DNA of 64,000 bases, from contig ML769478.1 of assembly GCA_009733575.1 (NCBI GenBank), positions 142,503 to 206,502 on the forward strand, in the 5' to 3' direction. Each line of letters starts with the position of its first letter. Within the stretch, counting starts at the first letter, position 1. Positions 1 through 12,289 of the stretch are shown here, piece after piece. A model generated the notes under the pieces. The model ran no database searches. It had not been told where the DNA came from and saw only the letters and a list, made by a program, of their open reading frames with translations. Both the position numbers and the translations under genes were made by a program. Source of the stretch: Gymnopus androsaceus JB14. Taxonomy: Eukaryota; Basidiomycota; Agaricomycetes; Agaricales; Omphalotaceae.

Positions 1-1084
1 AATATGAATTGCCATGTGGTATGTTCCCAATGATGATATTGGTACTAAGATCTTGAAGAATGTAAGCATGACCCAATGATTTGTCAGTGATAATAGAGAA
101 ATTGGATGTGGTGGGCTTTGCATGATTAGTGTTACCTGGGCCCTTTGTTGGAATATCAAAGTGTCCTTTGGACTTGCATTCATCCAATTACCCCTATTCC
201 GGTAGTATTTAAGTAGTTACTTACGTATTACAAATCAGATTGGCTTTTGTTTTTAACCACCATCTCCTCAGCTATGTCCACTGCTACATACATCTCGACA
301 ACAGTACAGGGATGCTCAGACTCCCTTGAGATCTCCCCTCAGACTTGTGCAGGTTTGAGCCATGCTCAATGCTCATTCCAGCGCCACATCTGGAGTCCAC
401 CACAAGGGGGATCCATTTACAGCCTCTTTGCCTCCTTTCTTGGTTGTCATCTGCATCATCCTATGCAGACCAGTCCATATCATTCACTATTCATATTGGC
501 CTCAGCCTTGACCACTGGGTCGAGTCCCAACATCCATCTATTTGGATTCTATCATTCCCAATGCCAATGCATTCATCAAATTCCATCACCATATTCCAAC
601 ATCCGACTTGTACTTGATAAATGGGCCAAATCCATTGTTCATCATTACAAGATCTGTTCATACTTGACAGATATGCTCAATGTTTATCATTGTGATGGCT
701 GTACTTGAAAGATTGGGGGATAACAAATCCCTTCAACAATTGTTTATCATTACAACTGCTATACTTAACACATGTTCTTCATTATTTATCATTGCAATCA
801 CATCTGTCCCAGTCTATTCCTTCCAAGATGATATCTGCCACTCACATCTGCTCCAATGTTTGGATATTCCTTCACAAGTCCATGTTCATTTCATCCTATC
901 CTGCATTTGAAAATGTCCTGCTACCATTGATATGCTTCAAGCTGGGTACCTCTCATTGCTCATCTACCAGTTCCATTGTTTTCCGTGCATCCCGGTTCTG
1001 ATCCCATTACATCCCTTCATTACATTCCTTCACATATGATCTGTTTGGTGCAAGTATTTGCATTTCCTTTGTGCTAAAGATGCT

Positions 1085-1240
1085 CATGGCTCTGGGTCCT
1101 GACCCGGTACCAGCCAGTTTACCTGTGGGAGTACCAACTGATTTTTTAACCTGCAGATCCCGGTACCGGTTTCCCACAGGTCATACCCAGTTGCAGGTTG
1201 CAATTTCATTGTTCACATTGACCGGTTGGTAACCTGCAGA
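1085..1240. repeat. Small foldback region with repeated cctgcag/cccggtacc blocks
   Basis: Blocks such as 'cccggtacc', 'cctgtggga/tcccacagg' and 'aacctgcag' occur in both orientations within about 150 bp, so the stretch can fold on itself. It probably is a MITE or foldback remnant; no target duplication was identified. Confidence 0.4.
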
Positions 1241-2110
1241 CCTGGACCAAAAAAAAACCAAAATTTTTACTTACATACATAGCGTAGTTCAGTCATCTGA
1301 ATTATATGATAAACTTTTAAATACATGACCCATCTTAGATACTAGTCTACCCCTATTATCTCACACTAGTGCTTAAACCACATGTTACTAACAAGATTGA
1401 CAACATGGGTGTTGCATTGAATGCCCTAAATAAGAATTTTAGTGCAGTTGAACAGTCACTGTACCCTTCTTTCAATGTTCTTGAAGAAGCTCCAACATGG
1501 CAGTGCATTGTCCAAGACCAGAGGTCTGCTGAGTCAAATATCTTTCATACTTATCAATGCCAGTCATTCAGCAATTCTCTTGCCTGCTTCTTCTGAGGCA
1601 TGAAATGGAAGCTCAGCCCAGTTGTCAACACAATTTAACATCTGAAATAATTCTTATCAGTATAAATTACATTGGATACTGAAAAGAAAGCCTACCAGAT
1701 ACAACATGAATGAAACACAAAGAACACAAAGGAAACTAATAACTTACACTTACACTGACCCACATTTAAGGATTAAAATTTTTGTATGATTGTTTAAAAA
1801 AACACATTGTAGAGCAAGAAAGTAAGATAAATCAGGGTGGATCTAGGGTACAGTGCACATAATGAAGAAGCAAATTATCCAGGTATGATGTAAAACTAAT
1901 GGAGAATGAGCCAGGATAGGAGGTGGCACAATGAGAAAGACCTACACTAGAAATGTCTGACACCTACAGGACATGTGGAATCATGGGGGGCCAATGTTAG
2001 ACCTTGACAAACATATGTACATAGTAGTTTGCCAATATCTCCTCAACTTCCCATGTCCAGAGATTGTCATCCTCCTTTGGAAAAGGCCATGTCAGCTCAA
2101 TAGGTTTCTG

Positions 2111-2300
2111 TTATATCCATGCTATCATCACTGCTCATTTCCGACACTTGCTGCCAATTTCTGATCATTTGCTATTGATCAATCAACCTTTCAATATAAC
2201 TACTGTTATATCCATACAATCATCACCGCCAACATCCAACACTCACTGCTGATGTTCGACACTTGCCACCAATTTCCGATCAATCGCCATTGATCAATTG
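2111..2300. repeat. Two imperfect direct repeats of about 80-95 bp
   Basis: The unit beginning 'ttatatccat', continuing through 'cgacacttgc' and 'ccaatttc', and ending 'attgatcaat' occurs at about 2111-2186 and again at about 2208-2300 with substitutions and a small insertion. Seen directly in the sequence; function unknown. Confidence 0.6.
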
Positions 2301-2761
2301 ACATATCGATCTGATAGCTGCCCTTTACCATTGGAAACATCCCTATCATGTTTGGACAGACTTTCCAATACTTATTGTTTTATTCCTCTTATATTCTTTT
2401 GTCTTTCTTACTGAATTACTTTATTGTTATACTTACTGAATACACTCCCGGATATATATTACTTATTGTTCTTTACATTTATCTGTTTATCCGAACTCAC
2501 TAGTATTTAAGTAGTATACCATGTATTGTAACTTTAGTTCGAAAATCAACTTAGCCTAGCTGATCTTCTCTAGTTTTATTTCCGACATCTCCACTGATCA
2601 ATCGATCAACATTGCGATCGATTTGCAATTGACTTGCAACTGTGTGTTTGCTCTGCTCTGCCCTTCTTCCACTCCTTCCCTCTGGGACACATTACAGTGT
2701 GTTAAGGGTGTTGCTAATAGCTTCACCAAGTCCCGTTACTTCAAAGGTCCAACCCAGGTCA

Positions 2762-5255
2762 TCAATTGATTTCCCGCTGCTTTGATCTGGGCTGCACAGG
2801 CTTAAACAGTTTCCTGCCTGGCCAAACTTTAACAAGATTGAACAGTGCTTTAACATATTGAACATGCAGCAGTTGATTAGTGTGTGCAGACAACCCAGGC
2901 TGTGTGCAACAAGGACAATGAGCCAGCCCAGGCCAACACTGATGAACTTCTACTTCCCTTGCAAACCAGGCCTCTTTCAACATCTCCACTTCCTTGCCAT
3001 GTCCCTTGGGCTCTAGTACCATGTGTTGATCAATGGTCAGCAACTCCAAACAAAATTTAGCCTCATACAACTCCCATACTATCTCCCGAACAATTTGAGG
3101 GTCCAAAGATCCCAAGACATTGCACTGCAAGCTGTCCATTCCAATATGCCAGCGCGGAAGAGATCTTGTCTTCATCAAGTGTAATTTCTGTTGAATGTGA
3201 CCCTCTAACCAAGGACCTCAATACACTCAACATCTCCTGTTAGTTTTGTGAAGTGGAGTGGAAACCATCAGCAGCTTCAAGCATAGCTTGCCACTTTTTG
3301 TTTATAAATGACCATGGACCAGGGAGACCAAGCCGCCATAGAATGACAGGGCAAATATGTAGCCAGGATAGGATTAGTACTGGTTTAAGTGCATTGTTTG
3401 GATTAACAAAGAGGGAGGGATCAGGAAGGTAATGCTCAAGGAGAGAGAGGGGCCTGTAAAGTGTTGCAGCTCTGCGAGCCTGCAACTGGCTTCATCCCAC
3501 AAATACAAGCAAGACGGAAATCTCTCATGTGTCACTGCAACAAAACAGTTGCACTCTTGGTGTATGGGACCCTGAGGTAAGCCTAATACACATTAGACTA
3601 TTGAACAACAAAATAAAACAAAGTAATAAATTACACATCTGTTCGGAGTTTTTGTATTTTTGTTTCCCACACAGCCAATACCCATTCCCGACTCGTAACA
3701 TCCAGCAGATTAATCTGCTGAGTGGCAGAACCTTGGTCTGCAGAAAAACATAAGGTATGCAAGATGCTGTCAAGCTCAGATACATCCGGGGTATACAAGG
3801 AGTAACAGGTTCCTGAGTTCCAAATGTTCCAACAAGTGATGAAGCAAACTGTTGCTGGATAAATATACTCATGTGAGCATAATAAGTGTGAGTACTGGGG
3901 AGCCCACTGTAGATGAGCACATGAGGAGGATCTTCATGAGCAACATTGAGAGGTCCTCTGAATCACAAAGAGGGAGCATGCAATTCCAGGATTGCTCATC
4001 AAGAGGAGCTACAAACTGGAGTATTTTTGTTATTGCCTGATGCTCCAGATGACACACAAGCCAAACAGGTATACCTAATTGAAATAAATCTCCCGCTGTG
4101 CTGAGGTCCCCTGTGAAAGCATCCATGATATGGGGATCTAGCTCAAAGGTATTGTCAATGTCCCTAAGACACAGAGCCCACTTCTCTAACTACTTAGAAT
4201 GAGCATAAGTCTCCAGGAAGATGTGCTGCAGGCAGGTGAGCTGCAAAGAAACAATGTTGCATGCTCTGGGTTCTGATAAATGTTCAATGTATTTCTGCAG
4301 CTGATCACAACCATGAGTCATGAAACCATCCCACAAATGCTCCTGAGGTAGCTTCACAATTGTCTCAAGGAAGTTACTGCACATCAAGATTACTTCCAAA
4401 AGGACAGATAGTGTAAGAGGGACCATGCCTGTAAGACCAGGAAAGTTGGCACTTTCAAAGTCAGCAGGTTTTGGGTGATACCAGGCCCAGCAAAGAGGAT
4501 GTTCTGGAGAGTCATTGGGGCAGGGTATGGCTGCAAGATGTGCAACAGTGTTATGATCCGGCTGGGGCCAGTACGCATCAGAAAAAACTGTTTTGGGCCC
4601 AGGAAGATCTAAGGTCACCTAGTCCTCTTAGGCAACCTGAGGCATCCTAGTTCGCCCAGGAAAAAGGGTAAAACTTCGGACACCTCAGGTATTCTAGTCA
4701 TCCTAGGTGTCCTGGAATATCCTGGGATGTCCTGGGGCATCCTGGGATAGAAATTCTATCCTAGGATGCCCCAGGATGCCCTAGGACATCCCAGGATGAC
4801 TAGGATACCTGAGGTGTCCAAAGTTTTACCATTTTTCCTGGGCCAACTAGGATGCCTCAGGTTGCCTAATAGGACTAGGTGACCTTAGATCCTCCTGGGC
4901 CCAAAACAGTTTTTGCTAATGTGACAATGGGTCATCCTTTGCGAAATGATTGAGTCACCTCATACACATCTTGCAGCGGGCGATTGGCGCATGGACAACA
5001 TCCATGTTCAGTGCTGTAACGTATAAGCCAACATTGGTAAAGAGTGTGGCAATGTGCCCATTGAAAGAACATAGAGCTAATGTTCCAATGAGTAACATCA
5101 CACAAAAGCCAAGCACTAAATCACTTACAACCAGTAGCTGGATTGTGAGCAGTAGTCAAACCAGCAGCAGCAGCAATGTTTGTGCCACTGGAAGGAGCAG
5201 GATTCTGCAGCAATGGAGAAGACACTGTAAGAATTTTCTTCAGTGTGTCAAGTAG
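2762..5255 (-). pseudogene. Decayed gene of a repetitive Agaricomycete protein family (function unknown)
   Basis: A series of minus-strand open frames lies here: about 4190-4580, 3869-4126, 3240-3485 and 2762-3178. The last contains 'IVWELYEAKFCLELLTID' followed by a Trp/Pro/Cys-rich stretch and 'ALFNLVKVWPG'. The wording is like a large family of hypothetical proteins found in many copies in mushroom genomes, often beside transposons, but I recall that family only loosely. The frames are in different phases and are separated by stop-rich DNA, and the upstream one is cut by a foldback element at 4583-4914 that supplies its apparent first methionine. This therefore looks like a dead, multi-exon copy. 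The minus-strand frame over 4950-5250 (hydrophobic, Leu-rich) may or may not belong to it. No enzymatic motif is visible. Confidence 0.4.
4583..4914. repeat. Long near-perfect foldback (inverted-repeat) element, about 330 bp
   Basis: The left arm starts 'aaaaactgttttgggccc' and the right arm is its reverse complement, ending 'gggcccaaaacagttttt'. The arms run about 165 bp each and meet near 4750 at 'gatagaaattctatc'. Matching is over 90 percent by eye. Within the arms, 'catcctag/gggatgtcct'-type blocks recur, so the arms are also internally repetitive. Target duplications were not evident. It interrupts the decayed minus-strand gene, which fits a foldback/MITE insertion. Confidence 0.85.
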
Positions 5256-6139
5256 AAATTATAGATAATAAAAGGTACTTTTGCAGAATCCCAGCTTCTT
5301 CAACCTGAAGCGGTGACATTTCATGAACTAGATCTTGACTTGGAGGAATGGGAGCATGAACTAGAGGAGGATTGACTTCCACTACAGCTGCACACTGCAG
5401 CTTCCTACAAGCAACATAATCTTTCAAAGAAGTCTGCCCATAATCCTACCAATTCGAGGTCTCCATTGAGATTTGTCATACTTATAGATGGAATCTTTGA
5501 AGATGCCACCAAATTGTGCCTTGACTTCATTGATAAGCATATCATGAGAGGCATACATATGCAAGATATTCCAACATTGAAGATCTATTTCCAGCAAAGA
5601 CAAAATTAACAAGTGAGAATCCATTGTTGAAAGCTTTGAGTAAATGCGGTTGCAAGAGCGAGTAAACGTTTGGAAAGCCGAAGCCAACCAAACAGTGAAT
5701 ACAGAAGGACAAATCCAACTGTACAGTGAAAAGAGAAATCCAATCACTTATGTGCAAGATGCCAGCAACAACAATGAGCAGACGATGAGAGTAAATGGTA
5801 AGAGTTGAGAGTAAGTCCACTAAGTACCTAAGCCATAGCAATTGGCACTGATTGGCAGTGCCAGGCGCTTAGTGGACTTGAGTCCCATGCTTTGGGCATT
5901 TAAGACTCTCCTTCATCTCCTTCTCTGCTCATCATTGTGAACAGTGAGCTTGAGTTGGCTTTGGCCTTCTCAATACCAGTGCAATTAGCTTTGGCTTTTG
6001 CTCCGTATTTGGATGTGTCTGTCTACGTGGTATTGGCTCACCCTGGCTGGATCAAGATTGTTTCAGACGGTATTCAGGCTCATTTATGCTGTCTCCAGGC
6101 GCATTGGTACAGTCAATCTGGATTGGGCTTCTTTTGGGG
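5256..6139. other. No supportable gene; spacer before the hAT element
   Basis: Minus-strand open frames at 5424-5841 overlap in two phases with Leu/Ile-rich translations and no motif I recognise. Plus-strand reading at 5937-6194 is probably upstream sequence of the hAT transposase. Nothing is called. Confidence 0.4.
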
Positions 6140-6147
6140 TATAAAAG
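6140..6147 (+). promoter_or_regulatory. TATA box of the hAT transposase remnant
   Basis: A perfect 'tataaaag' lies 40 bp upstream of an ATG at 6187 that sits in an ideal start context ('accaccatgg'). A CT-rich stretch lies between them, as is usual for fungal promoters. Confidence 0.6.
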
Positions 6148-6186
6148 GTGCATTTCTCCTCTTCCTTTCAACGCAGAACTACCACC

Positions 6187-7904
6187 ATGGGTAAAAGGGA
6201 CACTCAGTCTTTGTGTAGCTCTTCTATGGTGTCCATAACTTCCTCTCTTGCTGCCTCCTCCACTCCCATGGGCAGTAAATGTCCTCGCATTGACAAATCT
6301 CAGGATACAGGCAATGACAACAACAACAACAGCAACATTGAGCTAATTACTCCAACTCATCCTAAACGCCAAAAGGGGCTCTCAACACGCAAGAAGGCCA
6401 TGGCCTTGAAGGGAACCTTTGTGGAGGGGCTCACGGATGAGGACATCCTGCATATGTTCTTTTATTTCATTTATTTTCTACTGTTTAGCTAATTCCTCTA
6501 TAGCCAGACAAATGCAAGGATGGACCTCAGCTATCTACAGTCACTTTAGCATTCCACTCATCAACAAGAGTGACCCAGTAATCATCAAGTACACCTTTTA
6601 CTGTAAGAGGTGTGTATTATCTCAGTGCACTTTCATTCAGCGATTGGATTCATCCTTTTGCCTGTCATAGGCTCTTGGATACATCCTTGGGTTCATTTAA
6701 ATTAATTTTCTTTGTCTTTTCCAAAGCTTATACATGCCTAGACACCCCAATCAGGTTGTATCTTGCACGTGCCATGACAATGGGACCAGCAACTTTAAAT
6801 GGCACATTGATTATTGCAATAGTGTTCTCAAGGCAGAAGCGGCTAGTCAGCTCACTATGCCCATGTTTGCAGCTGGTTCCACTTACAGTAAAGCCAAGCT
6901 CAGGCTTCTCCTTGTCAAGTGGTGTGCACAAAAAAGTCATCCAATGGTCATTGTTGATGATGAGCCCTTTGTGAAGATGCTTTGAATGCTCAATGCTAAC
7001 GTTGCCATCCCTAGTTGGCACACTGTGGCTCAAGACATCAAGGCTGTCTTTAAAATAGTGCATGAGCATATTATTAAGTATCTGGCTAAACAGGCTGGCT
7101 GTAAGCACCAGATGTCCGATGGCTGGTCTTCACTCAATGTCATCTTGGTTCTGGGGGGGCTCATCTCATTCCTTGGGGAAGATGGGGAAATTCATGTTAT
7201 TGTACTTGATTGCTAGGCTATTGCATTTGCAATAATATACTATTTTACTGATAAGTTATTTCAGACTGATGAAATTGCACACTGGGGAATATCTGGCTGA
7301 AAGGGTCCCCCAGTCGCTCAAAGACTATGGACTGACTCTCTTGGTTCTGGGTATGACCTTGGATAATGCCTCCAATAATGATGCATTGTTGAAGGAGCTT
7401 CCTCATCTCCTTCCATCCAAAGCCTCTGTTGGTACACTGTACCAAATCCACTGCTTTGGACACATTCTCAACCTGTGTGTCAAGGTGCTCCTCTCTTTGT
7501 TCAATGCTTCCAAAAAGGCCAAAAAGGCTAATGGAAATGCACAGGCAGCTGAGGGAGGAGCAAGTGACAATGAGGAGGGAAGTGATGATGAGGATGTCCC
7601 TGAGAATGAGGAGGTTGTTGAGGATGAGGAGACTGAGCATGAAGTGGGTGACTGGGCAGAGATTGAAGAATTAAGCAGTATGTTGTTAGAGGTCACATTG
7701 CTTGACACAGAGGACAAAGTAGCTGATCGTCATACAATGAAGAAGGTAAGAGGTGATATTTGCTCTCTGAGCTTTGTATTAATGGCATTGCTTCAGCTTC
7801 ATAAACTTAGCAAGAAATTCTGCAACTCGGATACACTTCAGGAGGAGCTTGTGCAAGCATGCTGGGATGAACAAATTGAGCCAAAGAAGATGGGGGAACA
7901 TTGA
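6187..7904 (+). pseudogene. hAT-family transposase remnant, C-terminally truncated
   Basis: The start follows a TATA box and a strong start context. Segments in order: a basic, Asn-rich N-terminus (6187-6480); a BED-finger-like part ('WTSAIYSHF' then 'KYTFYCKR', and downstream 'CTCHDNGTSNF' with His/Cys); a linker; then the hAT RNase-H-like core with 'HQMSDGWSSLNV', 'HTGEYLAERV', 'LGMTLDNASNND' and 'HCFGHILNLCVK'. The last two carry catalytic-core Asp and the Cys-x2-His signature of hAT enzymes. An acidic insert (Glu/Asp-rich, about 7560-7670) follows, as in many basidiomycete hAT proteins. The reading frame needs several introns or frameshifts (near 6480, 6620-6730 and 7217-7262; the donor of the last looks lost). 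The frame stops at 7902 before the C-terminal hAT dimerisation domain, so the copy cannot make a full enzyme. Terminal inverted repeats were not found. Confidence 0.8.
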
Positions 7905-8690
7905 GGCAAAACCATAGTATACACGCATATATGGACATTATTTTATCTTTTCCTATTTTACTTACTCTGTTTCATCCTATCTTGCCCAGTTTCTCTCATT
8001 TTCCTATTTTATTATATCTCGCTCAATATATAAGGGTAGCTATTCTATCTCGGAATAACAAGTTAGACTTGATACCTGAAACACAGTTCTATCTTAGGAC
8101 CTGTGGTGATTTGTAAATGCTCAGATGTGTCTGCATTGTCCTCTACAACCTTTGAAACAGGTGGCCTTCTTGTAACCTCAATAATACTGAGGCAATTCAT
8201 TCTACTTCCCAGCTATTAAGTTGAGCATTGCTGGTTTTCATCTTGAAGAGAGGTCACATCAGTCTTAGGACTGCAGGTGGAGCCTGACATGCACACCTCA
8301 ATGAGCCTGTTGTTGATTAGGAAGGTCTTTGACCCAAGTGTCGGCTTGGTCTAGTTTTAGGGAGGAAGCTTCTCGGAGTATTACCTAGCTTTACCAACAG
8401 ATTCTACCCCTTGCCTGCTCTTCACTGAGTGTGTTAAAAACACCTACTTGAGTGACCTTGCGCAGCAGTTGTATAAGCTTGTTAGGTAACTCGTGGGATT
8501 CCCTGAGAGTTGGAGTATCAGTGTGCAGGCAATGTAAAGGCTCCCGAGATACGCTAAGTTGTTTGTTGAGCTTGGCATACTTGACCTGTGCTTGGGTATC
8601 CCTGATCCCTCCACCAATCCAAGTAAGGACTCAGACCTGCCAGCATGGCAATCCCACCAGTCTGGAACATATTGGGACACAACAATGTCT
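7905..8690. other. Non-coding, degenerate transposon sequence
   Basis: AT-rich sequence after the transposase stop with no protein motif. The 3' part leads into the Copia integrase scrap and may be its eroded upstream pol sequence. Confidence 0.4.
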
Positions 8691-9033
8691 CACAGTACAC
8701 AACACCCCAGAACACAATGGTATAGCAGAACACATACATTGAATGTTGCTAAATGCAGTTCAAAGTCTTTTGATCTCATCAGGACTCCTGAAATGGCTTT
8801 GGGATTCATGATGAAATATGCAGTATATGTTTGGAGCCAGATGCTGAAGAAGGCCATTGAAAGGGCTACTCCTTATGAGAAACAGTTTGGTATTAAACTG
8901 GACATTACTAATCTTCACACCTTTGGCAGTATCATTTATGTCAAACAAGAAAAGGAACCTGGCAAATTGGAACCACAGGCCCAGGAAGGATGCTGGATAG
9001 GATTTGAACCTGAATCAAATGGTCACTACATCT
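8690..9033 (+). pseudogene. Ty1/Copia retrotransposon integrase fragment
   Basis: One frame reads 'HNTPEHNGIAE' (8696-8735), the signature that ends the Copia integrase core (usual form H-N-T-P-E/Q-N-G-x-A-E, including the catalytic Glu). A shift of frame then gives 'LKKAIERATPYE', 'LHTFGSIIYVK' and 'LEPQAQEGCWIGFEPESN', the usual C-terminal integrase region. Upstream Asp residues, reverse transcriptase and RNase H are missing. The piece is a frameshifted, truncated relic. Identification rests on motif recognition of the Copia pol order (integrase before reverse transcriptase). Confidence 0.8.
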
Positions 9034-9480
9034 AGTGGCCAACATATCACACTGTCACAACAGAGAGGAACATAGTTTTCTGACAGGCAGATCCAACCAT
9101 TGAAGGTGAGGATGGAAATTTGGGAAATTTAGAAACATCAGTCACCAATTCAAATACCAGCTAGGCTAACATAATGGGAGACTGTATGACATATGTAGTC
9201 ACTAGTGGCTTGTAGCAGCGCTAGGAATTTCTTTGGAATTTTTGACCTTCATCCCTCTCTGAATTAGCATAAATTAGGCAAGAAAGTTAGTGCAAATGAG
9301 GCTCTCCAGTCTGGGCTGGTCCTAGTGCCTTCTACCGTTGGAAGAGACAGTGCTGAGGCTATAACTTTTATAATCACCATGTTGCCAGTATCACTTGCTG
9401 GGGTAAATGGGGCAGTGATACTGTAACAAAGGCTTGTTGGACTTTGTGTTTTGCTTATCAAGCTTGGAAACTTGCCGTTA

Positions 9481-11126
9481 ACAAGCTGGGTTCATTGGTA
9501 AAGTAGTGCAGAGCAATCTACACTAAACGACCAGAACACAGGGGTTTGGCTATCAATTTAAATAGCAAGGGTATGTTGTCAAAGATTCTGCAAAGAAAAT
9601 ACTCTCTGTCTCTAGAAGGCAACTGGTGTTTCTTGAAGTGATGCTGGTAGACAATAGAAGGATAGGATCTCCTTTTCTAATCAATCTATATGGATTTGGG
9701 GCAATGATATGGGCAGCAAAATAACAGTAACAACAAAAAGAACCACCAACAGTATGGCTTGGTTCAACAAAGTGATTCCCAACAGTAAGGCAAAACCACT
9801 CAGGACCACAGACAGTATGCTTCCTGTACACCTGAGTTCACTCACAACAGATGGTTGTTTCTTGGTGGTCACACTAAACTCCTCAAAACTAAACAACAAT
9901 TTCACTTGGTTTAAGTTGGTTTTTCACAGTTGTCAGGATTATAAATCTCTAATGCTGGGTGCAATAAACAACTCTCTTCCATACCACACAAAGTATTACT
10001 TTGGTTCACAAGGGAGTGGTATCTTTCCTGTTTCAGCCATAGCTACATCAACGAGGATTCACACTGCAACAAATGAGGTCCAAAGGTAACTTAATTTGCA
10101 ATGAAAATACAGCTAGGTTTTTATACTACGCTCAGCCAGGTGCCGATTAAATAATAAAGTACTTCAAGAACCAGGAGAAATGGTACAACTTGTTTCAGAA
10201 GAGGAAAAATTATAACAAAATAGTCCATATATGCATATCTGTATAACCCTAATGTCTGTCTGTTTGCTTCTTATGGGTATTACACCCTATTTCTGTCTGG
10301 GTTATGCACCTTTGGTCCTTTCCTGGGTGATGTGTACTGCTATGTAGCTGATGCATGCCTGGCACCATGCTCACTAATCCCATCATATTTCTGTTTCTTG
10401 TTGTAGCTTATTACATTCCTCTTTCCTTCCTCATTCTTGTAGCTTCCCAATCATATCCATATTTCTATCTTTCCAGAGTATATTTGTGCAGGAAACACCA
10501 ACTAGTGCGCGGTGTTGTTCTCTGAGCACAAACATCTTTCTCAGCAGACATGTATTCCTTCTGAAACCTGCTACACATCACCTCAAGGGCCTGTGTATGC
10601 TTTCCTGGATTCGTCAGTTCTTCCTCTTTCATTTCGTTCTTTTGGAATATGCTGTTAGCCATTGTTTGATGCCAAAAAAAGTTATTAGTGCTTCCTTGGT
10701 ATCAAGCTTTGAGGGAAACCTCGCTTATTATAACAATGTTGACATCAGCCCACTTGAATTGGTTCTGTCCTGTTTTGTGAAGTCCATATCCATTCCACAA
10801 ATCCCTGAGTTACTTGTCTTCAGAGTGTATCCTTCTGGGTACAAGTCAACATGGGCAATTTGCCTCTTTTAAATGAATGCTGGTGTTGACATGCCAGTGA
10901 AACTCTCTGCTACCAGACTATGGTTTCCTACAGACTACTTAGAAGTTAGAGCTGATATCCAATTTGATACCATGGCTCCATTGGTCCGAGTACTTCCACA
11001 CTTATTAGACTCATTACAGCTACCAGCTTGGGCTCACTATAGCTCTCTTATACCGTTTCTAGAAGCAAACTTGTCAAGAATCATGTTCGCAAGGTCTTGC
11101 CAAAAAATCCGAAAAATCAGCCTATT
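9481..11126. mobile_element. 1.65-kb insertion splitting the 5' LTR
   Basis: LTR identity stops after 'cttgccgtta' and resumes at 'attaccgtagatac', so 'ccgta/ccgtta' is present on both sides as a likely target duplication. Ends resemble short inverted repeats ('taacaagctg' and 'cagcctatta'). Inside, plus-strand frames at 9709-10089 and 10486-11133 show protein-like stretches that I cannot assign, with internal stops. Confidence 0.55.
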
Positions 11127-11947
11127 ACCGTAGATACTGTACCCCTATTCTTTTAGTATTTAAAGGCTGTTGTTGGATGCATCTGCATCTGATTGTCCTT
11201 GCTTACCACCACCAAGCAAGACAACCCAGAATTTACTTGTTGTTCTTCTTCTCCTTGAGTGATGCCATATCATCTATCACAACACAATCAGATCCTGCCT
11301 AGCTGAGGCAGTCAATAATTCAGCAGATCCTGAGCCCTTTTGAGATAGGGGCAGCTCACTGTTGTCACTCAAGCTCTGTCACAACTGTTTATTGCAAGCT
11401 CTCCAAGTCATTCCATACAAATGCGTGACATAACCCTATTTCTCTCATCATAATGGTTGGCTAGGTCTCCAGCATCATACGGCGGTTGGGCTTCCAACAA
11501 ATTAGCTTCACAGCAGCTGGTTATCTGGCACATACACATAACAGCGACTGGGTTTCCAGTAGATCACTTTGTTGGCTGGGTCTCCAGCATCACTATTCAT
11601 TTCATCACCTATGTGCATGTATGTGGGCAGATCAGGCTGTGGCATATGCACTCGCTGTCTCACTTGGTTGTGTATTCAACACTTTGCTATCTCATCATCC
11701 TCCATATTCACCACTCTTGTCTTAAAGCGGTAATGCTGTAGTTGTTGGACATGAGCATAAGGCCTACAGATTACTGGGGGTTATGGAAATCTTAGGTTGC
11801 TGGAATGCAGAATTCCGGGGGTGCATTCACAGGTGCTAGAGGATTTGTGGCACTTTCCGGTGTCTGGAAATGGATCTATGGACTTTATTATTGAGTTTAT
11901 TGTTGAGCTACTTATATTTCTTCTTGCTTCCTTCGCTTGCGGGGGTG

Positions 11948-12131
11948 TGTTGGATTTCGTGTTTTGCTTATCAAGCTCGGAAACTTGCTGTAGATACCAT
12001 ACCCCTATTCTTGTAGTATCTAAAGGCTGTTGTCGGATGCATCTGCATCTGATTGTCCTCACCAAGCAGGACAACCCAGAGTTTACTTGTTGTTCTTCTC
12101 TTTGAGTGACACCATATCGTCTATCACAACA
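11948..12131. repeat. 3' LTR (about 184 bp)
   Basis: Begins with TG and ends with CA as LTRs do. It contains a TATA-like 'gtagtatctaaagg' and is about 85-90 percent identical by eye to the split 5' LTR, which carries a 13-bp difference at 'gcttaccaccac'. Confidence 0.75.
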
Positions 12132-12289
12132 CTGCTGGCAATGGGAGATCTTGGTCTGAAAATGAGAATGATATGAATGAAGCCTTAGAAGGTAAATATG
12201 GCTGGTAGAAGTTGTAGTATTAACTGCATTGTAATGATGGTCCGAACCAATAGATAACTCTTGAACCGGCTAATCCAACTCAAAAACCT

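Larger units (their letters stand above)
1..2761. other. AT-rich transposon-derived region without a recognisable gene
   Basis: Low-complexity, AT-rich sequence with no convincing coding exon. Short open frames on the plus strand (247-708, 705-1001, 1369-1596) have no recognisable motif and biased composition, so I do not call them. Two places (near 200-240 and 2497-2535) read like LTR promoter segments, with a 'tatttaagtagt' core resembling the LTRs at 11.1 and 12.0 kb, which suggests old retrotransposon remnants. Inference only. Confidence 0.5.
9435..12131. mobile_element. Short LTR element with an insertion in its 5' LTR
   Basis: The 3' LTR is at about 11948-12131, from 'tgttggatttcgtgttttgc' to 'ctatcacaaca'. 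The 5' LTR is in two parts: 9435-9480 matches the first 45 bases, and 11127-11283 matches the remainder ('gtagatac', 'cccctattctt', 'ggatgcatctgcatctgatt', 'ctatcacaaca'). Between LTRs lie only about 660 bp (11284-11947), with a purine-rich 'gcgggggtg' immediately before the 3' LTR as a polypurine tract would be. With no pol gene inside, this is a non-autonomous or heavily deleted LTR element. A clear outer target duplication was not found. Confidence 0.75.

Noticed and set aside
6728..7108. Minus-strand frame across the hAT element
   Set aside because: Plus strand carries the transposase motifs in consecutive order.
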